From assembly GCA_018827205.1 (NCBI GenBank), contig JAHJXZ010000185.1, positions 1-47,630 on the forward strand: 47,630 nucleotides of DNA, given 5' to 3'. The DNA comes from Gammaproteobacteria bacterium. GTDB lineage: Bacteria > Pseudomonadota > Gammaproteobacteria > Pseudomonadales > Pseudomonadaceae. Of this stretch, positions 8,514 to 16,287 are shown piece after piece. The notes beneath the pieces were generated by a model that saw only the letters and a list, made by a program, of their open reading frames with translations, had not been told where the DNA came from and did no database searches. The translations under genes were made by a program, and so were the position numbers. How positions within the stretch are numbered: position 1 is the first letter of the stretch; the number at the start of each line of letters is the position of its first letter.

Positions 8514-9022
8514 CAGGCTTCTTCCCAGCTCAGCGCCCAGCCGTGCGAGGCTGTGCCTTGGTCCTGGCTTTCATCTGGCGGGGTCACCTTCACCGAGTAG
8601 ATCGGCATGGCCCACACCTGGTAGCCCTCTGCGCCTGCAACTGCGGTCACGGTGCTTACGCCGTCCACGGTGCTGCAGGGGGTTTCCCTCCAATCGCCAT
8701 CCACCAGGGCAAACGCCCACGGCTCAATATCAGGGCGCGGGGTAAAAGGCAGCGTATAAACCAAACCAGCGCCGCCTACGGTGCGCACTTTGGTACTGCG
8801 CAGCTCCATCGGCTGGCTGAAGTCCAGCCCGCCAATGCCCGGCGGCATCCAGCCCTGCGCGCTGATGGTGCCAGCGCGCTTGCTCCAACGCTCCATGCTC
8901 ACCAGCGTGCCACCGGACAGGCGAAAGCTACCGTCACCCGCGCCAAGCTTCCCGTCAGTGATTACCAGCGCACCCGCGTGCCGCGGAATCTCGATACCGC
9001 CGAGCTTGGGACGTACGGACAT
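8513..9022 (-). CDS. Phage tail protein, distal-tail position
   Basis: A 169-residue beta-rich protein (MSVRPKLGGIEIPRHAG; RLSGGTLVSMERWSKR; VYTLPFTPRPDIEPW). It is the first gene after the tape measure, where siphophages usually encode the distal tail protein. Translation is coupled to the next gene. The position is the main evidence for its role. Confidence 0.55.
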   Translation of the reverse strand: MSVRPKLGGIEIPRHAGALVITDGKLGAGDGSFRLSGGTLVSMERWSKRAGTISAQGWMPPGIGGLDFSQPMELRSTKVRTVGGAGLVYTLPFTPRPDIEPWAFALVDGDWRETPCSTVDGVSTVTAVAGAEGYQVWAMPIYSVKVTPPDESQDQGTASHGWALSWEEA

Positions 9023-9040
9023 TCAGGGAACTCCAGGCGT

Positions 9041-9064
9041 AAAAAAGCCCGCGAAGGGCGGGCT
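9041..9064 (-). terminator. Intrinsic terminator after tape measure gene
   Basis: On the minus strand AGCCCGCCCTTCGCGGGCT forms a GC-rich stem with a short loop, followed by TTTTTT. It lies between the tape measure stop and the next tail gene, so the late transcript must pass it. Confidence 0.75.
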
Positions 9065-9079
9065 GTTATGGCATTGCGT

Positions 9080-12067
9080 TTAACTGCGGGAGGGCCGCCC
9101 GTTTTTTAGGGCTGTCCGACGCAACAGGCGGCCAAATGAATCCTGTTCGACCATGACCGACACGGGGTCTTTGTCACCGTAGAGATAAAGGTTTGCAGGA
9201 ACCCGTGTGTCAGGGCCAGCGGCTGCCATCAGCGCAGGGTTCATCGTAGGGATTGCGGGCAATGCGCGTTCGCTGACCGGGCCGCCCTCGGCATAGCCCG
9301 CCAAGCGGCTGGCCATACTGGCCTGCAGCTGGCTGATGGTGTTGCGGAAACCGTTGCGGCGGATCTGCTCGAGGAAGGACAGAGCTCCAGGCTCATTCAC
9401 GACCCGCTTGGGCTGCACATGCTCGTCGGCATGCACAATGCCGGCGGGCTTGTACTTCGAGCCTGGGCCGGTCCAACCGCCGCCAGCAAAGCCGTCAGTG
9501 CTTGGGGCGCCTGAGGGGCCGGTGGATGTGGGCGGGGCAATCGATATCTGCAGCTGCAACTTACGCTGCAGGTCCTGCGCAATACCCTCTACCGCTTGCT
9601 GCGCCACTGTTGCTGACTCTTGGTCAAGCTGCAGCTGCACGTCGACAGGCGGTGCATCGGTAAAGCTGTTGCCGTCTTGCACCCACTTCGGGCGGGCTGC
9701 AACCTCAAGCGGTCCATCCGAATAACTGTTTCCGTCCTGGACCCACTTCGGGGTTACCTCAACGGGCGGAAGCTCGCCTTTAGTTATCTGCGCAACACCA
9801 ACCGGCTTAATCTCAACCGGTACTGGTGGGTTGGCTTTCGGGTCAAAAATCACAGACTTTTGCGGAGCCGTGATGCCCGCGCCAAGCGCGCCGCCAGGCT
9901 GTGGGGCTCCATCAGGCAGAACGCGAGGGGCGATGGCGATATCAAGGCCAATCATCTTTGCCCAGTTACGGAGCTTCTCGGCCTCCTTGGCCAGGGCCTC
10001 ATCGGAAATATTCGGCGTGATCTGGAAGTCTTTTAACGCCTCAAGCTCCTTCTTCCACTCCCGCGTTTTCTCTCGCGCAGCCTCAAAGCTCTTCTCCGCC
10101 TTGTCGGCATTGATCTGGTCGGATTCCTGCTCGATAGCCTGCAAGCCTTTGATCATGCCCTCAAAGCCGTAGGTGTTCTCACCGGCTTCGGACAGCTTAA
10201 GCAGCATATCCAGCGCGGCCTGGGCGTTACGCTTAGCACCCTCGATATCGCCAGAGCGAAGAGACTGGCGCGCCGCTACCTGCAGACTCTGAGCATTGTT
10301 AAAGCTGGCCGGGCCAGCGCCGCCAGAGCCCAGCTTTGAGAGCGCATCTTGATAGCGCTTCTCGGTATCAAGCTGGGCTTTTCGAGCCTTGCCCAGCTCT
10401 GCGTTTGCCTTCCGCTGCGCAGCTACCTGGTCATCAAGCGCGTTTTTGAACTTGATAGTGAGTTGGTCGGTGATGCTATTGAACTCATCGGCATAGGCGC
10501 GCTTGGCGGCCAGCGCCTGCTCATTTAACTCGCGGGTACGAGATGCCGCTGTTTCCTCAGCCGAAACTACCTTTTCAGCGGCTTCATCACCGCTGTCCGA
10601 CCAAGCCTTGAAACCCTCTATCCATAGAGAGAATCCACTGAACAAGCCGGTGGTGTTGAGTTGGCCGCTTAGGAAGTCTGTAACGCCTGAGCTGTCACCT
10701 GTTGCCGCTTTATCGAGAGCAGTGGAAAGCAGGTCGAGGTTATCAATAGCCTTCTCCGACGCGCCGGTCAGAGTGTCGATGGCTCCAACAACCTTGTTGA
10801 TGCTGTCAGTGTTTGTGGTGCGCGCATCGCCAACAGTGTTGCGCATATTGTCTGCAAGGTTGAGAAGCTCCTCAGACTGCTTGCTCAGCGCAGTTACAAA
10901 GCGCTCTGTTGTCAGCTCGCCAGCCTCCGCCATCCGGATCAGTTCCGACCGGCTAACACCCAGACTAGTGGTCAGTGCATTAATCAGCGTCGGGGCTTTT
11001 GTGAGCATTTCAGTGAATGCCTCACCTCGAATTGTGCCGGTCTGCAAGCCCTTGCTGAGCTGGTTGATCATCGCCTCAGCCTGCTCGCCTTTAACGTTAC
11101 TGGTTACCAAACCGGCAGACAAAGCGGCCACCATATCTGCTGCCGCAGCAGCAGAAAATCCCATCTCCCGTAAAGGCCCGACTGCGCCAATAAACAGTTC
11201 TGTGGTTTGGGCGAGCGGAATACGTACGCGCTTCGAGGTTTCCTCAAGCCGCGCCAGAGACCGATCATATTCGTCCTGGGTGGCTACGGCGCCGCGCAGG
11301 CGGTCTTCCATCGTGACAACGCTATCAGCGATATCGAAGAACGCGCGGGTACCGCGCTCAATGCTGTATGCGGCAGCCACAACCGCAGCAAGCTTTGTAG
11401 CCATATCCTGCAGATTCCCTCCAATCTGCTCGCTTCCAGTCTGCAGCTCGCGGATTGCCGCTCGGGTTCTATTTACCTGCGCCTGATACTGGATCTCTGC
11501 TGCAATCCGCTCGCGGGCGGAAAGTACACCTGACTTGGTAAGCCGGCGATAGTCGGCATCCAGCGCAACCAGCTGGGCGCGAAGCTTGCGCAGCTCCGCC
11601 ACGCCAAAACGATCAACTGCCGAGGTGATCGCTGCATCACCACTGCCTTTGGCCACTGCCTTTCCCAGCTCAGCGCGCAGGCGCACTTGCTCGCCCGCCA
11701 GGTTGCGGGTATCAACGCCAGCCGCACGGAGCTCGGCGCGCTGCTCACGCACTTTGGTCTTCTGTTTGTCAAACTCGCGGGTGGCGCTGGCTAGCGCGCG
11801 CTCCGCCTGGCGAAACTCTTGATTCAGCGCCTTAACGGGTTGGCCGGCCGCCGCAATTGCGGTTTTCAGATCGGTTACACGCTTGCGGGCCTCAAAGTAA
11901 GCGGTGCTGGCTGCCTTGGCATCTTCCTGGGTTTTCTGCAGGCCCTCGACCTGGCGCAAAGGCTTTTCAACTGCCTTGACCAGCTCCTGGTACTCCTTAC
12001 GGAAGGCGCCCACATTCTTGATGGCGTCACCGAGGTCGGCCGATAGCGTGAGTTCGATGTCAGACAT
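9080..12067 (-). CDS. Tail length tape measure protein
   Basis: A 995-residue protein, the longest in the tail cluster. The first 200 residues are coiled coil (KEYQELVKAVEKPLRQVEG, then Lys/Arg/Glu/Ala heptads). Next comes the conserved tape-measure domain: GAVGPLREMGFSAAAAADMV, GLQTGTIRGEAFTEML, APTLINALTTSLGVSRSELI and MAEAGELTTERFV. A central Lys/Ala-rich helical region and a Gly/Pro-rich C-terminal part follow. Near residues 770-810 there are two copies of a PKWVQDGNSxxD motif. The protein sets tail length and is ejected with DNA. The start follows AAGGAG, shortly after the stop of the frameshifted chaperone. Confidence 0.93.
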   Translation of the reverse strand: MSDIELTLSADLGDAIKNVGAFRKEYQELVKAVEKPLRQVEGLQKTQEDAKAASTAYFEARKRVTDLKTAIAAAGQPVKALNQEFRQAERALASATREFDKQKTKVREQRAELRAAGVDTRNLAGEQVRLRAELGKAVAKGSGDAAITSAVDRFGVAELRKLRAQLVALDADYRRLTKSGVLSARERIAAEIQYQAQVNRTRAAIRELQTGSEQIGGNLQDMATKLAAVVAAAYSIERGTRAFFDIADSVVTMEDRLRGAVATQDEYDRSLARLEETSKRVRIPLAQTTELFIGAVGPLREMGFSAAAAADMVAALSAGLVTSNVKGEQAEAMINQLSKGLQTGTIRGEAFTEMLTKAPTLINALTTSLGVSRSELIRMAEAGELTTERFVTALSKQSEELLNLADNMRNTVGDARTTNTDSINKVVGAIDTLTGASEKAIDNLDLLSTALDKAATGDSSGVTDFLSGQLNTTGLFSGFSLWIEGFKAWSDSGDEAAEKVVSAEETAASRTRELNEQALAAKRAYADEFNSITDQLTIKFKNALDDQVAAQRKANAELGKARKAQLDTEKRYQDALSKLGSGGAGPASFNNAQSLQVAARQSLRSGDIEGAKRNAQAALDMLLKLSEAGENTYGFEGMIKGLQAIEQESDQINADKAEKSFEAAREKTREWKKELEALKDFQITPNISDEALAKEAEKLRNWAKMIGLDIAIAPRVLPDGAPQPGGALGAGITAPQKSVIFDPKANPPVPVEIKPVGVAQITKGELPPVEVTPKWVQDGNSYSDGPLEVAARPKWVQDGNSFTDAPPVDVQLQLDQESATVAQQAVEGIAQDLQRKLQLQISIAPPTSTGPSGAPSTDGFAGGGWTGPGSKYKPAGIVHADEHVQPKRVVNEPGALSFLEQIRRNGFRNTISQLQASMASRLAGYAEGGPVSERALPAIPTMNPALMAAAGPDTRVPANLYLYGDKDPVSVMVEQDSFGRLLRRTALKNGRPSRS

Positions 12068-12074
12068 CAGCAGG

Positions 12075-12520
12075 TCACTCCTTCAAGCACTGCAAAAACA
12101 AAGACCATGGATAATTCATTGCGTTGGGGTGACCTATTCGGCCAAGCACCGAAAGGCACTTTTCTAGGTTTTTCAGCGCTCGCTCTGGCGTTTCTCCAGC
12201 CGCGCCAGAGCGCTGAAAAAATCCGGGTTCAACTCCTTCGCCTTTTCCAGCAACTTCTTCAACTGGGAGGGTGGCAGCTCTTCCAGCTCTGTGACGGGCA
12301 AGCGGCTAAACAGGGCAAGGTCGGTGATGCTGCATTCTTCAAATAGCGCCTGGTCAATCTGATAACGCGCCAATGCCTCTTTATCTGCATCTTCACCAGG
12401 CCAGTTTAAATTCATCAGTACCTGGCGCATTTGCGCTGGGGTCAGCTCATAAACCACAACGTCACGCGCCGTTTCGCCAGCACCGATGGTGGCGACGCCT
12501 CGCGCTGCTAAATCACTCAT
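12075..12520 (-). CDS. Tail assembly chaperone, -1 frameshift fusion (gpGT-like)
   Basis: If ribosomes slip by -1 at T TTT TTC (12221-12215), the frame stays open for 46 more codons to TGA 12077-12075. This gives about 148 residues. The extension begins QRSGAAGETPERALKNLEK and ends with HPNAMNYPWSLFLQCLKE; an aromatic YPWSxF motif is common in gpT-type extensions. The overlapping frame lies entirely between the chaperone and the tape measure, as in lambda G/GT. The slip site is followed at once by a strong bulged hairpin. Frame and stop were traced codon by codon. Confidence 0.85.
12173..12520 (-). CDS. Tail assembly chaperone, zero-frame product (gpG-like)
   Basis: A 115-residue acidic, helical protein starting at ATG 12520 with GGAG upstream. 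The longer frame to 12664 includes a terminator and is not used. It sits immediately before the tape measure gene, the standard place for gpG-like chaperones. Motifs include VVVYELTPAQMRQVLMNL and LEELPPSQLKKLLEKAKELN. The chaperone binds the tape measure and recruits tube subunits. A canonical slippery heptamer lies 13 codons before the stop, giving a second longer product. Confidence 0.85.
   Translation of the reverse strand: MSDLAARGVATIGAGETARDVVVYELTPAQMRQVLMNLNWPGEDADKEALARYQIDQALFEECSITDLALFSRLPVTELEELPPSQLKKLLEKAKELNPDFFSALARLEKRQSER
12174..12221 (-). promoter_or_regulatory. Programmed -1 frameshift signal: slippery heptamer and hairpin
   Basis: The minus-strand sequence T TTT TTC is in the correct phase (X XXY YYZ) at 12221-12215. 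It is followed by CAGCGCTC...TGGCG pairing with CGCCA...GAGCGCTG: 13 base pairs with a 4-base bulge and a 12-base loop. The spacing between site and stem is near zero, shorter than the usual 5-8, so the lower stem may be melted by the ribosome. Confidence 0.8.
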
Positions 12521-12536
12521 GCTTTTCTCCAGGTAT

Positions 12537-12564
12537 AAAAAAACCCGCCGAAGCGGGTTGTTTT
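12537..12564 (-). terminator. Intrinsic terminator with TTCG tetraloop
   Basis: On the minus strand AACCCGC, loop TTCG, GCGGGTT followed by a run of T. It ends the 12577-12936 gene and the immI-like insertion, and separates it from the tail chaperone. Confidence 0.8.
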
Positions 12565-12576
12565 GGATGTGTTGAA

Positions 12577-12936
12577 CTACCTGCCGCCAAATCCAGCGGC
12601 AAGCACTAAAAAGATACCAATGCCCATCAATATCAAGAGCGCTGGGATTGAGGCCAGCGCCCACTTAATCATGAATACAACCATCGAACTGAAGCTCATA
12701 TTTACATCAAGCACAACAACTGGCTGGGCGCCTCGATACTCGGCCATGGCGGCTTTTACATTGGCAGAAACTGCATTATCAGCAGGCTTGCCAGCGGCAA
12801 GCTGAGGATGCGCGGCCAGCTCGCGAGCCTTACGCAGTTCTAAAGCCTTCTGATAGAAAATACCGCACTCAGGGCAGCGGCTCGGGTCAGGTTGACTCCC
12901 TGCCAATGGTGTGTGGTTGCATTCAGGGCACTGCAT
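12577..12936 (-). CDS. Zinc-ribbon membrane protein
   Basis: A 119-residue protein. The N-terminus has two CxxC pairs (MQCPECNHTP and RCPECGIFYQ), a zinc ribbon. A charged, Ala-rich helical region follows. The C-terminus holds one long or two adjacent hydrophobic segments (MVVFMIKWALASIPALLILMG then IFLVLAAGF). The layout is that of small bacterial zinc-ribbon plus transmembrane proteins. It is the last gene before a strong terminator in the immI-like block, so it may be a moron expressed in the lysogen. Function unknown; a superinfection role is only a guess from location. Confidence 0.65.
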   Translation of the reverse strand: MQCPECNHTPLAGSQPDPSRCPECGIFYQKALELRKARELAAHPQLAAGKPADNAVSANVKAAMAEYRGAQPVVVLDVNMSFSSMVVFMIKWALASIPALLILMGIGIFLVLAAGFGGR

Positions 12937-12984
12937 AGAGGATTCCCTCCCAATTGGTATGGAAGGGACTTTAGCCTAGGCGAA

Positions 12985-13221
12985 TTAAATAGCGCCAGTT
13001 TTGCCGGCGGCGGCTATTGCTTCGTAATGCTGAGATAGCACACCAGAAAAACCAATCAGCCAGGCAGCAACCATCTCATCGGTCGGTGGCGGGCTAAAGC
13101 CTGCAGCCCAATCCTCCATCGATTCTTTTAGCTCTGAGTGAAGGCCGCCATCGCGCACAAAGGCAGCCTGGCCAGCGCAGATTCCATCATTCAGGCATTG
13201 CTCAATAATTGCTTCCATCAT
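12985..13221 (-). CDS. Hypothetical small acidic protein
   Basis: A 78-residue protein starting at ATG 13221 (or 13218), overlapping the antirepressor stop; GGAG lies upstream. It is acidic and helical (IIEQCLNDGICAGQAAFVRD, then ESMEDWAAGFSPPP). No family recognised. Its coupling to the antirepressor gene suggests a shared transcript. Confidence 0.55.
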   Translation of the reverse strand: MMEAIIEQCLNDGICAGQAAFVRDGGLHSELKESMEDWAAGFSPPPTDEMVAAWLIGFSGVLSQHYEAIAAAGKTGAI

Positions 13222-13958
13222 GCTGCTCCAGCGTTATCTATGATGCTTTTCAGGCGATCAAGCCCCGCGCGGTTGTAATAAAAGCTCTCTACCTGCTTGG
13301 AGCTGTGCCGGGATTTATCCAGGCGGAACTCGCCGTACTCCGGCACCTTCAAGCCGTGAGCATTGGCCAGGCGCCCGATCTTATTGCCCGATACGCCAAG
13401 CTGATCACCCACCTCGCCAGCAGCCATCAAGTGCTCATCAACCCGAGGCAGCGGAATCAAGCGGGTGCCGTAAGCCAGCTCAGAGGCGCGGCTCAGTAGC
13501 TCCTGCTTACTGTTTTGCCCAAGGTGCGGCAGATGCTCCAGCGCAAGCTTGGCAAACTCCATCACTGATTCATTGGCTGCTGGAGCTGGCTGGGCGCGCG
13601 AATTATGCGCGTGACCCACATTCCAGTATTGCCAGAGCGCGTCATCGCACTCGTTTTGGTAGTCAATGATCTTGTCTTTAATTTCCGGCGAAACCTTGTT
13701 CGGGTTGACGCTGTGCAGCCAGGCCGGAAGTTTTCTAAGCGGAAGACAAACAACCTGCCTCCCCTGATCATCCCCAGGGAGCTGCGTAACCATATGGTGT
13801 ACGCAGGTCTCGAATCGATCATGCAACTTACGGTGCTGAGGTTTCCAGGCAAGGCCCATACCCTCAACTACAGGGCGCATTGGCACCATCGGCTCGCCAT
13901 CATGGTCAACAAGAAACAGGTTCTGTCCGTGAAACGGCACCGTCATCAGAGCGCTCAT
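13218..13958 (-). CDS. P22-type antirepressor (P22_AR_N domain)
   Basis: A 246-residue protein. The N-terminal 110 residues match the P22 antirepressor N-domain pattern: VPFHGQNLFLVDHDGEPMVPMRPVVEGMGLAWKPQ (split here only for reading), KLHDRF, then VVCLPLRKLPAWLHSVNP and KDKIIDYQNECDDALWQYW. The C-terminal part has a helical segment with GVSGNKIGRLANAHGLKVPEYG, a KilAC-like winged-helix pattern. P22 Ant binds and inactivates phage repressors. Here it follows a BRO-type gene and an Arc-like repressor, mirroring the arc-ant operon of P22 immI. Confidence 0.85.
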   Translation of the reverse strand: MSALMTVPFHGQNLFLVDHDGEPMVPMRPVVEGMGLAWKPQHRKLHDRFETCVHHMVTQLPGDDQGRQVVCLPLRKLPAWLHSVNPNKVSPEIKDKIIDYQNECDDALWQYWNVGHAHNSRAQPAPAANESVMEFAKLALEHLPHLGQNSKQELLSRASELAYGTRLIPLPRVDEHLMAAGEVGDQLGVSGNKIGRLANAHGLKVPEYGEFRLDKSRHSSKQVESFYYNRAGLDRLKSIIDNAGAA

Positions 13959-14737
13959 GCTGCGGCACTCCCTTCGGCTTTCTGGTCAACCATTTTTGCC
14001 AGGGCTAGCCAGTCAGTCTTGGGCGGCAAGATGATCTGGCGCTGCAGCTGGCGAGTCAGTTTGGCTTTGATGGTCGGCGTCCATGGCTGGCCACCGCCGA
14101 GCACCTCCTTCTCAAACCAATGCCGCGCCTCGTTCACGAAGGTTACAAATTGGTAGCGGGCCTCCTCTTTGGCGGCAAGCAGCTGCATGACGGTGTGAAA
14201 CTGGTCATCCGGGATGTCATCGAAGCGTGGCACCGAGAACACCACACGCATGTGGTTAAAAATCCAGTTCTTCGAATCCTTGCCCAGCGCCCAGCTACTG
14301 CACAGCCCGTCGACCTTGCGGTAGATCTCCTGCCAGTGTTCGTTGGTCATCGACGGCCGCATAGCTGCGGCATCGAGAAACATGCCGTGCTTACGGATAG
14401 AAGGCAGCACGTCATTGAACACCCAGTCCTGGAACTGCTTCGCTTCCGGCTTGTTGCTGCGGAAGATCACACGGTAGAGGTTGGGCTCGTTGACGAAAGT
14501 CAGCTCCTGATCACCGCTGGCGGTGGGGGTTACAAGTTTTGTAACCCCCTTTGAGTCGAGCTGAAATCGCTCTGGCGATGCCACCTTCAGGTCGAGTGTG
14601 TCGCATACGTCGCGCAGGGCAAACCAGGGCTCGCCCTCGATCACATGAATGCGAATTTCGTGCAACTGCTTGAACTGGAACACCTGGGCTGTCTTGCCCT
14701 GGACATTGATATCTGCTGCGTTTGCGTTAATATTCAT
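13955..14737 (-). CDS. BRO-N family antirepressor-like protein
   Basis: A 260-residue protein. ATG 14737 is chosen for GGAG 8 bases upstream. The BRO-N domain is clear in residues 20-125: IRIHVIEGEPWFALRDVCDTL, FVNEPNLYRVIFRSNKPEAK, and FQDWVFNDVLPSIRKHG. The C-terminal half is helical with Trp-rich positions, and may bind DNA or a partner. BRO-N proteins are common phage antirepressors or anti-superinfection regulators. The gene overlaps the P22-type antirepressor by 4 bases, so the two are made together. Confidence 0.85.
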   Translation of the reverse strand: MNINANAADINVQGKTAQVFQFKQLHEIRIHVIEGEPWFALRDVCDTLDLKVASPERFQLDSKGVTKLVTPTASGDQELTFVNEPNLYRVIFRSNKPEAKQFQDWVFNDVLPSIRKHGMFLDAAAMRPSMTNEHWQEIYRKVDGLCSSWALGKDSKNWIFNHMRVVFSVPRFDDIPDDQFHTVMQLLAAKEEARYQFVTFVNEARHWFEKEVLGGGQPWTPTIKAKLTRQLQRQIILPPKTDWLALAKMVDQKAEGSAAA

Positions 14738-14815
14738 CCCGTGAACTCCTACGATAGTTTTCACATCCGAAGCCCTAAGCGCGCCAACGCTTGGGGCTTC
14801 TTCGTTTACGCACCC

Positions 14816-14956
14816 TCAAGCTGACTGTCTTTTCAGTTGCGCCAGCAATTCAACCAGCTGCCCATTCATGGATCGGTTCTGCTCCTTGGCAACATTTTTC
14901 AGCCACTCAGCTATGTCTTTTGGGAAGCGAGTTGTTATCCGCACTTGCTCGTCCAT
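14816..14956 (-). CDS. Arc-like ribbon-helix-helix repressor
   Basis: A 46-residue protein starting at ATG 14956 with GGAGGG upstream. The sequence fits the Arc family: VRITTRFPKDIAEWLKNVAK then NRSMNGQLVELLAQL, with the beta strand QVRITTRFP and two helices. P22 Arc has 53 residues. Arc represses the antirepressor operon. This gene is the first of a minus-strand operon leading to two antirepressors, the same order as P22 arc-ant. Confidence 0.85.
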   Translation of the reverse strand: MDEQVRITTRFPKDIAEWLKNVAKEQNRSMNGQLVELLAQLKRQSA

Positions 14957-14970
14957 ACGCCCTCCTAAAT

Positions 14971-15051
14971 ACGACACTGTTGTCGTGCCACACACAAATA
15001 AGAACACGACACTACTACCGTGTCAAATGCAGATTGACACCGTTTTCGTGT
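14971..15051. promoter_or_regulatory. Divergent operator cluster of immI-like module
   Basis: Three dyads with ACGACA/TGTCGT- or ACAC/GTGT-type arms lie between the two divergent ribbon-helix-helix genes: ACGACActgtTGTCGT (14971-14986), ACACG...CGTGT (15004-15023) and ACAC...GTGT (15037-15051). A TTGACA (15034-15039) overlaps the third site, 18 bases before GATATA (15058-15063), a plausible promoter for the plus-strand gene. Confidence 0.7.
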
Positions 15052-15095
15052 AAATTCGATATATCGAAGATCGAAAGCGAGCAACGCGTTTAACC

Positions 15096-15497
15096 ATGGA
15101 TACAGAAGACCGGTACACCCGCATCACGCTGCGAATCCCCAAGGACTTGCATGCCTGGCTATCCCAGTCTGCTGATGACACCAGTAAATCCATGAACGCC
15201 GAGATAATCGCTCGCCTTGAGCGCAGCTTTGAAGGCGACGCTCTTGGACTCGACAAGGACGTACTCGACGTACTGGCGCTGCAATCCACGCTCACCCTGG
15301 TGCTGCTGGATGGCCTGGACACCTCTTCCCTAACTTCGATTCAGCAAACCGCAGCCAACGCCTTGCATAAGGTGGCGAAGTCCATGAGCGATAAATTAGT
15401 GCTCAATAAAGGCGCTGACGGTCACAGATTCGGAACCCTGCCAACCAGCCATACCGATCATCCTGAACACCCAGACTTCGAGCCAAGCAAGAAGTAG
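15096..15497 (+). CDS. Arc/Mnt-like ribbon-helix-helix repressor, divergent
   Basis: A 133-residue protein. The N-terminal 45 residues are an Arc-family fold: RYTRITLRIPKDLHAWLSQSA, then KSMNAEIIARLERSF. The rest is a helical tail of about 85 residues, possibly for oligomerisation. It is divergent from the Arc-like gene across a shared operator region, as P22 mnt is divergent from arc-ant. By analogy it represses the antirepressor operon in the lysogen. No strong ribosome site is visible. Confidence 0.8.
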   Translation: MDTEDRYTRITLRIPKDLHAWLSQSADDTSKSMNAEIIARLERSFEGDALGLDKDVLDVLALQSTLTLVLLDGLDTSSLTSIQQTAANALHKVAKSMSDKLVLNKGADGHRFGTLPTSHTDHPEHPDFEPSKK

Positions 15498-15562
15498 CAA
15501 TGCCGCCACTATGCCGTGACGGCACTGCTCAATAGTTTGCAAGCACTCGCCAAGGAGCGGCC

Positions 15563-16042
15563 ATGCTAGACCGAGCGATCCAACTCCAAATACTTCAAGC
15601 ACTTGCGGCCAAGTACCCGGAGGCAGCTTTTAACGTGCTCCGTGACGCTGGCATCGATGAGGCCACCGGCATTGCCAACCTCTTCTACCTAAATGAGCAC
15701 AAGCTTGTAACAACAAGCTTTACCAAGTTCGGCAAAGACCCTATGGGCCTTGGCGGGCAACAGCGAATTACAGCTGCCGGTATGGACTTCCTGGCTGATG
15801 ATGGTGGCGTAAGCGCGATACTTGGCACCGTGACCATCAAGTTTCACGAAGAGTCGCTAAAGCAGCTAATCGAGTTTCGTTTAGACCAGGCGCAGCTTCC
15901 TACGGAAGAGAAGAATCGCCTGCTTCAAGCTGTTCGAGAACTTCCCGGCGAGTCCATAAAACACCTGACAACGCGATTGTTGGACCTGGGCATGGAGAAC
16001 CTGCCGAGAGCAGTTGAGTTAATTCGTACAGCCCTACCGTGA
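15563..16042 (+). CDS. Hypothetical helical protein of immI-like block
   Basis: A 159-residue protein; start ATG 15563 follows AAGGAG. The N-terminal part looks like a winged helix (LQILQALAAKYPEAAFNVL, then NLFYLNEHKLVTTSF, GQQRITAAGMDFLADDGG). A C-terminal helical region has LPTEEKNRLLQAVRELPGES. Its pattern resembles small prophage proteins with a wHTH followed by a helical tail. It follows the Mnt-like gene on the same strand. Its 3' end overlaps a convergent tail-operon frame by 143 bases. Confidence 0.75.
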   Translation: MLDRAIQLQILQALAAKYPEAAFNVLRDAGIDEATGIANLFYLNEHKLVTTSFTKFGKDPMGLGGQQRITAAGMDFLADDGGVSAILGTVTIKFHEESLKQLIEFRLDQAQLPTEEKNRLLQAVRELPGESIKHLTTRLLDLGMENLPRAVELIRTALP

Positions 16043-16241
16043 CACCGCCTGGGCCTTCTTCTTCGCCAGCCAGCTCCAGCACTGCATAGCCAATGCTTGC
16101 CCCTGCCTTGCGGCTCCATAGCTCCAAGCAAAGGGTTGGCTCTGCATGGTTTGCGAGGTAAATAAACGCCTCGGTAGTGCCAGCCATATCGCGGCCAGGC
16201 AGTAGCAATACGCGAAGGCAGGCTTGAGCTGCTGCATCCAT
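15900..16241 (-). CDS. Small protein downstream of the tail tube, overlapping
   Basis: A 113-residue frame with a good ribosome site (GAGG, 9-base gap to ATG 16241), directly after the tail tube gene. The first 70 residues look coding (CLRVLLLPGRDMAG, TTEAFIYLANHAEPTLCLELW). The last 45 run antisense to the plus-strand gene and may be an artificial tail, created when the immI-like block was inserted. The original protein may have been shorter or longer. Role unknown. Confidence 0.5.
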   Translation of the reverse strand: MDAAAQACLRVLLLPGRDMAGTTEAFIYLANHAEPTLCLELWSRKAGASIGYAVLELAGEEEGPGGVTVGLYELTQLLSAGSPCPGPTIALSGVLWTRREVLEQLEAGDSSLP

Positions 16242-16287
16242 TTAAAACGGCCTCGTAAGAAGTGATGGCCATCCCTGGCCAACCAGA

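Noticed and set aside
10503-11486. Plus-strand frame of 327 codons
   Set aside because: Antisense to the tape measure gene; Ser/Arg/Val-rich composition typical of a shadow.
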